In this document: in pieces, positions 40,497 to 44,458 of the stretch
Layout: each line of letters starts with the position of its first letter
Position numbering within the stretch: position 1 is the stretch's first letter
NCBI GenBank assembly: GCA_018609755.1
Contig: JAHENZ010000232.1
Coordinates: 1-44,458 of the forward strand
Direction of reading: 5' to 3'
DNA length: 44,458 bases
Origin: Salinivenus sp.
GTDB lineage: Bacteria > Bacteroidota > Rhodothermia > Rhodothermales > Salinibacteraceae
Translations under genes and position numbers: made by a program
The notes under the pieces: generated by a model
Told to the model about the DNA's origin: nothing
The model's database searches: none
Seen by the model: the letters and a program-made list of their open reading frames with translations, nothing else

Positions 40497-42794
40497 ATGG
40501 CGAATACAATCGATTCCCCCGATTCTGAATTGTCGAACTCGCCCGAGCCCAACGGCACGGACGGAGCTGCCCCATCTAGTGGTACTGATGGGGCTCCCGC
40601 CGAACCGGAGCCGTCTACGTCCGACGCCGCGCCCCCCGATCCCGAGAACGCCGTGGACGCCACCGACGAGGATTTGCCCATCGAGGAGTTGATGTACGGT
40701 AACGGGCACGCGGCCATTCCGGAGATCCCGTCGATTAAATCAGACGGGTCGATCGAAATTGATCAGCTCACCCCTGTCGATTTTGATCCGGACGATCTGC
40801 GGCAGCGGCTGCGGACGATGATGCTCTCGCGGCGCCTCGACGAGAAGATGCTGACGCTGCTGAAGCAGGGGAAGGGGCACTTCCACATCGGCTGTGCGGG
40901 GCACGAAGCCGTGCAGTCCGCCATTAGTCGGTACTCGCGTCCCGGTGAAGGGCCCGGTCACGACTGGTTTTGCTTCTACTACCGGGATCTCTGCATGGCG
41001 CTCTCGCTGGGCATGACCACACGCGAGGCCCTCCTGGCGCACCTCGCAAAAGCCGACGATCCGAATTCCGGCGGGCGCCAGATGCCGGAGCATTTTGGAC
41101 TGCGGCGTCTGAACGTCATGACGACGGCCTCGTCCGTCGGGGCGCAGTTTAATCCCGGCCTCGGCTTTGCGCTGGCCGTTCAGCAGCGGGGCGAGGACAA
41201 CTACGTTTACGTCTCGTGCGGCGACGGCGCCACCTCGCAGGGGGACTTCCACGAGGCTCTGAACTGGGCGGCCCGGACGCAGGCCCCCGCCCTGTTCGTC
41301 GTGCAGGACAACAAGTACGCCATCAGCGTCCCGATTGACGAGCAGACCGCCGGGGGAACGCCGTATAAGCTCGCGGCGGGGTACGAGGGCCTCAGTCGCA
41401 TGCGCGTAGACGGCACCAACTTCTTTGCCAGCGCCTCCGCCGCGAAAGCCGCCCTTGAGCACATTCGGGCGGGCAAGGGACCGGTCTGTCTCGTGGCCGA
41501 CGTGGTGCGTCTCCTCCCGCATTCCTCCTCCGACGATCACACCAAATACCGGACCCCCGACGAGCTGGAGGCCGACCGACAGATCGATCCGATTTCGCGG
41601 ATGGAGGCGGCTCTCCTTGCGGAGGATCTGATCACCGAAGACGAGGTGGAGACCATGCAGGAGGAAGTGCACGAGGAGGTCGACGAAGCCGCGAAGTGGG
41701 CGCAGAAGCAGGCCGACCCGGTCCCAGAGACCGCTACACAGCACGTTTTCTATGAAGGGGAGCTCGACCTCAACTACAACTCTCCGGACGATATTGACGA
41801 GGACGCCGATCCGGTCGTTATGGTCGATGCCATCAATCGGACGCTGAAGGAGGAAATGACGCGCGACGAGTCGATCATCGTCTACGGGGAGGACGTGGCC
41901 GGGGACAAGGGCGGCGTGTTCACCGCGACGAAGGACCTGACGGCCGACTTTGGCAACGATCGCTGCTTCAACTCCCCATTGGCCGAGGCCTCCATCGTGG
42001 GGACGGCCATCGGCTATGCGGCCAGCGGCTTCAAGCCCGTCGTGGAGATTCAGTTTGCCGACTACGTGTGGCCGGCCATGCAGCAGCTTCGCAACCAGGT
42101 GGCCCCGTTCCGTTATCGGTCGAACAATGAGTGGAGTTGCCCGATGGTGATTCGGGTGCCGTGCGGGGGGTACATCCACGGAGGGCTCTGCCACTCGCAA
42201 AACATTGAGTCCATCTTCGGTCACACGCCGGGGATCAAGGTGGCGATGCCCTCCACGGCCGCCGACGCAAAAGGACTATTGGCCACGGCGATCCGCATGG
42301 AAGACCCGGTGCTCTTCCTCGAGCACAAGGCGCTGTACCGTGCCGCGTCGGCCCGCACGCCGGCTCCGCCTGAAGAGTACACCCTTCCGTTTGGGGAGGC
42401 TCGGATTGCACGCGAGGGCTCCGACCTCACCATCATCACGTATGGATTGATGGTCCACAAGGCACTCAACGTCGCGAAGGAGCTGGAAAAGGAGGGGGTA
42501 GACGTGGAAGTCGTCGATCTTCGCACGATGGTTCCACTCGATTCCGAAACGATCCTGGCGTCGGTGCAGAAGACGAACCGGGCGCTCGTGGTCTACGAGG
42601 ATCAGGAATTCGTCGGCTTTGGGTCGGAGATTGCCGCGCAGATTGGAGACGAGGCCTTTAAATACCTCGATGCCCCCATTCGCCGAGTGGCCGGGGAGTT
42701 TACCCCGATTCCGTTTGCCCACGCGCTGGAGCGCGAGGTGCTGCCGAGTGACGAAGGCATCTTCAAGGCGGCCCGCGACCTGGTGGCGTTTTAA
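40497..42794 (+). CDS. Fused E1 alpha-beta subunits of a 2-oxoacid (pyruvate or branched-chain) dehydrogenase
   Basis: The protein has 765 residues. An acidic, low-complexity N-terminal extension (about 70 residues, rich in P, D, S and E) comes first. The alpha part follows: LLKQGKGHFHIGCAGHEAVQ, YYRDLCMALSLGMTTREAL, GRQMPEHFG, and the thiamine-diphosphate motif GDGATSQGDFHEALN...DNKYAISV. The beta part starts near IDAINRTLKEEM-like sequence (VDAINRTLKEEMTRDESIIVYGEDVAGDKGGVF) and contains LAEASIVGTAIGYAASGFKPVVEIQF and VVYEDQEFVGFGSEIAAQI. It decarboxylates a 2-oxoacid and passes the acyl group to E2 lipoate. The E2 and E3 genes are not in the window. Branched-chain versus pyruvate specificity cannot be decided. 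The ATG at 40497 is preferred; one at 40482 is possible. Confidence 0.9.
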   Translation: MANTIDSPDSELSNSPEPNGTDGAAPSSGTDGAPAEPEPSTSDAAPPDPENAVDATDEDLPIEELMYGNGHAAIPEIPSIKSDGSIEIDQLTPVDFDPDDLRQRLRTMMLSRRLDEKMLTLLKQGKGHFHIGCAGHEAVQSAISRYSRPGEGPGHDWFCFYYRDLCMALSLGMTTREALLAHLAKADDPNSGGRQMPEHFGLRRLNVMTTASSVGAQFNPGLGFALAVQQRGEDNYVYVSCGDGATSQGDFHEALNWAARTQAPALFVVQDNKYAISVPIDEQTAGGTPYKLAAGYEGLSRMRVDGTNFFASASAAKAALEHIRAGKGPVCLVADVVRLLPHSSSDDHTKYRTPDELEADRQIDPISRMEAALLAEDLITEDEVETMQEEVHEEVDEAAKWAQKQADPVPETATQHVFYEGELDLNYNSPDDIDEDADPVVMVDAINRTLKEEMTRDESIIVYGEDVAGDKGGVFTATKDLTADFGNDRCFNSPLAEASIVGTAIGYAASGFKPVVEIQFADYVWPAMQQLRNQVAPFRYRSNNEWSCPMVIRVPCGGYIHGGLCHSQNIESIFGHTPGIKVAMPSTAADAKGLLATAIRMEDPVLFLEHKALYRAASARTPAPPEEYTLPFGEARIAREGSDLTIITYGLMVHKALNVAKELEKEGVDVEVVDLRTMVPLDSETILASVQKTNRALVVYEDQEFVGFGSEIAAQIGDEAFKYLDAPIRRVAGEFTPIPFAHALEREVLPSDEGIFKAARDLVAF

Positions 42795-42853
42795 TCGAAT
42801 GTGGAATGCGGAATGGGGAGTTCGGAAGGATCGGGAGCACTCGCCAGACTGGG

Positions 42854-43696
42854 CTACTCATCCTCCTTCGCCTCATCCCACAGTTGATCGGCGGTGGACA
42901 GGTCAGCCTCTTCGACCGAAGAGCCCGATTCGTCTAGGCGTGCTTCGACGTGCTGGAAGCGGCGGGTGAACTTGTCGTTGGTCGCTCGCAGTGCATTCTC
43001 GGGATTGATGTCGGCCTGCCGGGCGTAGTTGGTGAGGGCGAAGAGCAGGTCCCCGAACTCTTCCTCCCGGTCTTCTGCGCCGCCGTGGGCCGTGGCCGAT
43101 CGAAACTCCGCAAGCTCCTCCTCGACCTTGGCCCAGGCCTGGTCGCGATCGGGGAAGTCGAAGCCCACGCCCGCGGCCTTTTGTTGCATCCGGTAGGCGC
43201 GGAGAAGCGCCGGAAGCTGAGTGGGGACCCCGTCGAGCACAGAGGGGGATTCATCGGCCTCGCCGTCCTTCTCTTGCTGCTTGATTTCTTCCCAGGAAGC
43301 CGCCACTGCGTCCGGGTCGTCTGTGGTTTCATCTCCGAAGACGTGCGGGTGGCGCCGGACGAGCTTGTCCGTCTCGGCTTCGATCACGTCCGCCAGCGTA
43401 AAGCGGTCATCTTCCTGGGCAATGACGGAGTGAAAGAGGACGTGCAAAAACACGTCGCCCAGCTCTTCCGCGAGCTCGTCCCAGTCCTCCGCCTCGATGG
43501 CGTCTACGACCTCGTAGGCCTCCTCGATCAGCAGGTGCTTTACCGACTCGTGGGTTTGCTCGCGGTCCCACGGGCAGTCGCGGCGGAGCTGCTTCACGAT
43601 GGCCACGAAGTCGGCGTACGCCTCCAGCCGCTCGGCGGACTCGGCAAACTGCGCCTCGTAGATCTTGTCGGACAGGTCGAAGGGGAGGGTGGACAT
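42854..43696 (-). CDS. mazG: Nucleoside triphosphate pyrophosphohydrolase MazG
   Basis: The protein has 280 residues, like full-length MazG (263 in E. coli). The first MazG domain has LRRDCPWDREQTHESVKHLLIEEAYEVVDAIEAEDWDELAEELGDVFLHVLFHS, holding the E-E-x-x-E and E-x-x-D metal ligands. A second domain follows with AKVEEELAEFR and EEEFGDLLFALTNYAR. It hydrolyses nucleoside triphosphates (and in some bacteria affects (p)ppGpp), cleaning non-canonical or excess nucleotides. It is convergent with the E1 gene and lies upstream of ssrA on the opposite strand. The start is the ATG at 43696, at the family's usual N-terminus. Confidence 0.95.
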   Translation of the reverse strand: MSTLPFDLSDKIYEAQFAESAERLEAYADFVAIVKQLRRDCPWDREQTHESVKHLLIEEAYEVVDAIEAEDWDELAEELGDVFLHVLFHSVIAQEDDRFTLADVIEAETDKLVRRHPHVFGDETTDDPDAVAASWEEIKQQEKDGEADESPSVLDGVPTQLPALLRAYRMQQKAAGVGFDFPDRDQAWAKVEEELAEFRSATAHGGAEDREEEFGDLLFALTNYARQADINPENALRATNDKFTRRFQHVEARLDESGSSVEEADLSTADQLWDEAKEDE

Positions 43697-43906
43697 GCAG
43701 CACTGAGGATCATTGAGACAAAAAAGGCGCGACACAAGGACTCTACACACCGCCTGGACGGATGTTTGTGTGTGAATCACATCCGAAGGGACGTGGCGGT
43801 CGGGGGAGATCTGCGAAACATTTTTGCGCTAGAATGGTCCCATAACACGTGACAAGTGGTAGCCTCGCGCGACACCGAGGTCGCTTGTCCTTGCTCTTTC
43901 ACATAT

Positions 43907-44274
43907 GGGGATGACACGGCTTCGACGTGTAGTAAACGGGCAGCGGACTGTCCTGCCGAGCTTCCTGGTATGCTCGTAAATCTTGTCAGGAACTCGCAAC
44001 TGCGGACGATTATTCGTACGCGATGGCGGCGTAACAGCCCCCATCTGTCCTGCGTCGCTCCTGACCCTTGGGGAGCGTAGGACATCGACAAAAAGGGTGT
44101 AGTCACTGCGTCCTCCGGCTGAGGACGTAGGGGCGAAATTTAATCAGCCTTTGCGCCGCCCTGGCCTCGTGGATGGGCAGACGGGCTGGCGCGAGCACTG
44201 AATGCATCCACTATGCAGGTAGAGGTTCGGACTGTGCGGCTACGCGGACCCGGGTTCGACTCCCGGCATCTCCA
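43907..44274 (+). ncRNA. ssrA: Transfer-messenger RNA
   Basis: The length is 368 bases. The 5' end GGGGATGACACGGCTTCGACG matches the typical tmRNA start, and its first seven bases pair with CATCTCC at 44267-44273. The discriminator A is at 44274, and CCA is not encoded. A T-arm-like segment (GGGTTCGACTCCCGG) precedes the acceptor 3' side. The tag frame lies near 43996-44034. It rescues ribosomes stalled on broken mRNAs, together with SmpB. A good terminator follows. Confidence 0.97.
43996..44034 (+). CDS. tmRNA tag peptide reading frame
   Basis: If resumption is at GCA (43996), the tag is ATADDYSYAMAA, ending in a stop TAA (44032-44034). The hydrophobic C-terminal MAA fits recognition by ClpXP-type proteases. 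The resume codon is deduced from position and sequence, so the first residue is less certain than the end. Confidence 0.8.
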   Translation, partial: ATADDYSYAMAA

Positions 44275-44284
44275 CACTTCTTCC

Positions 44285-44320
44285 AACCCCGTAGGCCCAG
44301 TGGCCTGCGGGGTTTTCTTT
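44285..44320 (+). terminator. Rho-independent terminator of ssrA
   Basis: AACCCCGTAGGCC (44285-44297) pairs with GGCCTGCGGGGTT (44302-44314) in a 13-bp stem with loop CAGT, followed by the T-rich tail TTTTCTTT. It lies 10 bases after the tmRNA end. Confidence 0.95.
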
Positions 44321-44458
44321 GTGTGCCATGCATACTCACAGGCTTTAGGGTGAGAGTCCCGAATGAGCCGAGTCGCAGGAATCATTAGCAGAAGGCAAGG
44401 CGCTGTCCGTGAGGGTAGGACTGAAAGAAGCCGGATGCAAAAAGGGGTTTTGACGAAC
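44321..44458 (+). mobile_element. 5' part of a group II intron, cut by the window edge
   Basis: Right after the terminator tail comes GTGTGCC, a fit to the 5' GUGYG consensus of group II introns. Further on there are motifs usual for domain I: AGGGTGAGAGTCCC, then GGCAAGGCGCTGTCC, GTGAGGGTAGGACTGAAAG and AAGCCGGATGCAAAAA, ending in TTTTGACGAAC. The intron-encoded protein would lie beyond the window. Insertion directly behind a terminator hairpin is the known habit of some bacterial group II introns (class C). Confidence 0.78.

Noticed and set aside
40740-42224. Long minus-strand open frame opposite the E1 gene
   Set aside because: Shadow frame; no domain, and the E1 thiamine motifs lie on the plus strand.

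Overview
The window looks like chromosome from a Salinibacter-type halophile (Bacteroidota/Rhodothermota). The grounds are GC-rich DNA, acidic proteins, SusC/SusD outer-membrane genes, a photoactive yellow protein (PYP) with a long N-terminal extension like the one described for Salinibacter ruber, and a tmRNA tag ending in DDYSYAMAA. This assignment comes from reading the sequence, not from a database search.

Left half (about 1-25.8 kb): an amino-sugar/glycan utilisation region. On the minus strand runs susC - susD - VCBS/ASPIC protein - GH20 beta-N-acetylhexosaminidase - GHL10/DigH-like glycan hydrolase - lacI-type regulator. Around it lie nagB (glucosamine-6-phosphate deaminase), a BadF-type N-acetylglucosamine kinase, an N4-aspartylglucosaminidase, a Tat-exported FAD oxidoreductase, a GMC oxidoreductase with its Tat-exported small subunit, a 3-keto-disaccharide hydrolase (DUF1080) and a sodium:solute symporter. 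Six copies of a palindrome (consensus TGGRACCGNTTCCA) sit at four promoter regions: upstream of the GMC pair, susC, nagB, and the divergent FAD-oxidoreductase/kinase pair. They are probably operators of the LacI-family protein and tie the genes into one regulon. The combination suggests that glycans containing N-acetylglucosamine are imported, cut and phosphorylated, with an extra oxidative (perhaps 3-keto) branch in the periplasm.

Middle (26-33.5 kb): an EcsC-family protein, a metallophosphoesterase, an orphan OmpR-type response regulator, and a blue-light locus. The locus has a PYP with all three key chromophore-site residues, and just upstream of it a 935-residue acidic coiled-coil protein ending in a PYP-like domain that has lost those residues. 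A helical protein of unknown function diverges from the coiled-coil gene.

Right part (33.7-43.7 kb): mostly housekeeping and stress genes. These are a TerC-family membrane protein, a lone CcmA-like ATPase, an iron-sulfur (FeS-BCP) photolyase, a short-chain dehydrogenase, a fasciclin lipoprotein, a CaCA antiporter, an E1 alpha-beta fusion of a 2-oxoacid dehydrogenase, and MazG. The end of the window (43.9-44.46 kb) carries ssrA (tmRNA), its terminator, and directly after that the 5' part of a group II intron.

Mobile and repeat DNA: two copies of a 172-bp MITE-like element with terminal inverted repeats flanked by TA, a second inverted-repeat element of about 162 bp in front of the antiporter gene, and a 15-bp tandem repeat. 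I saw no CRISPR array, tRNA or rRNA gene.
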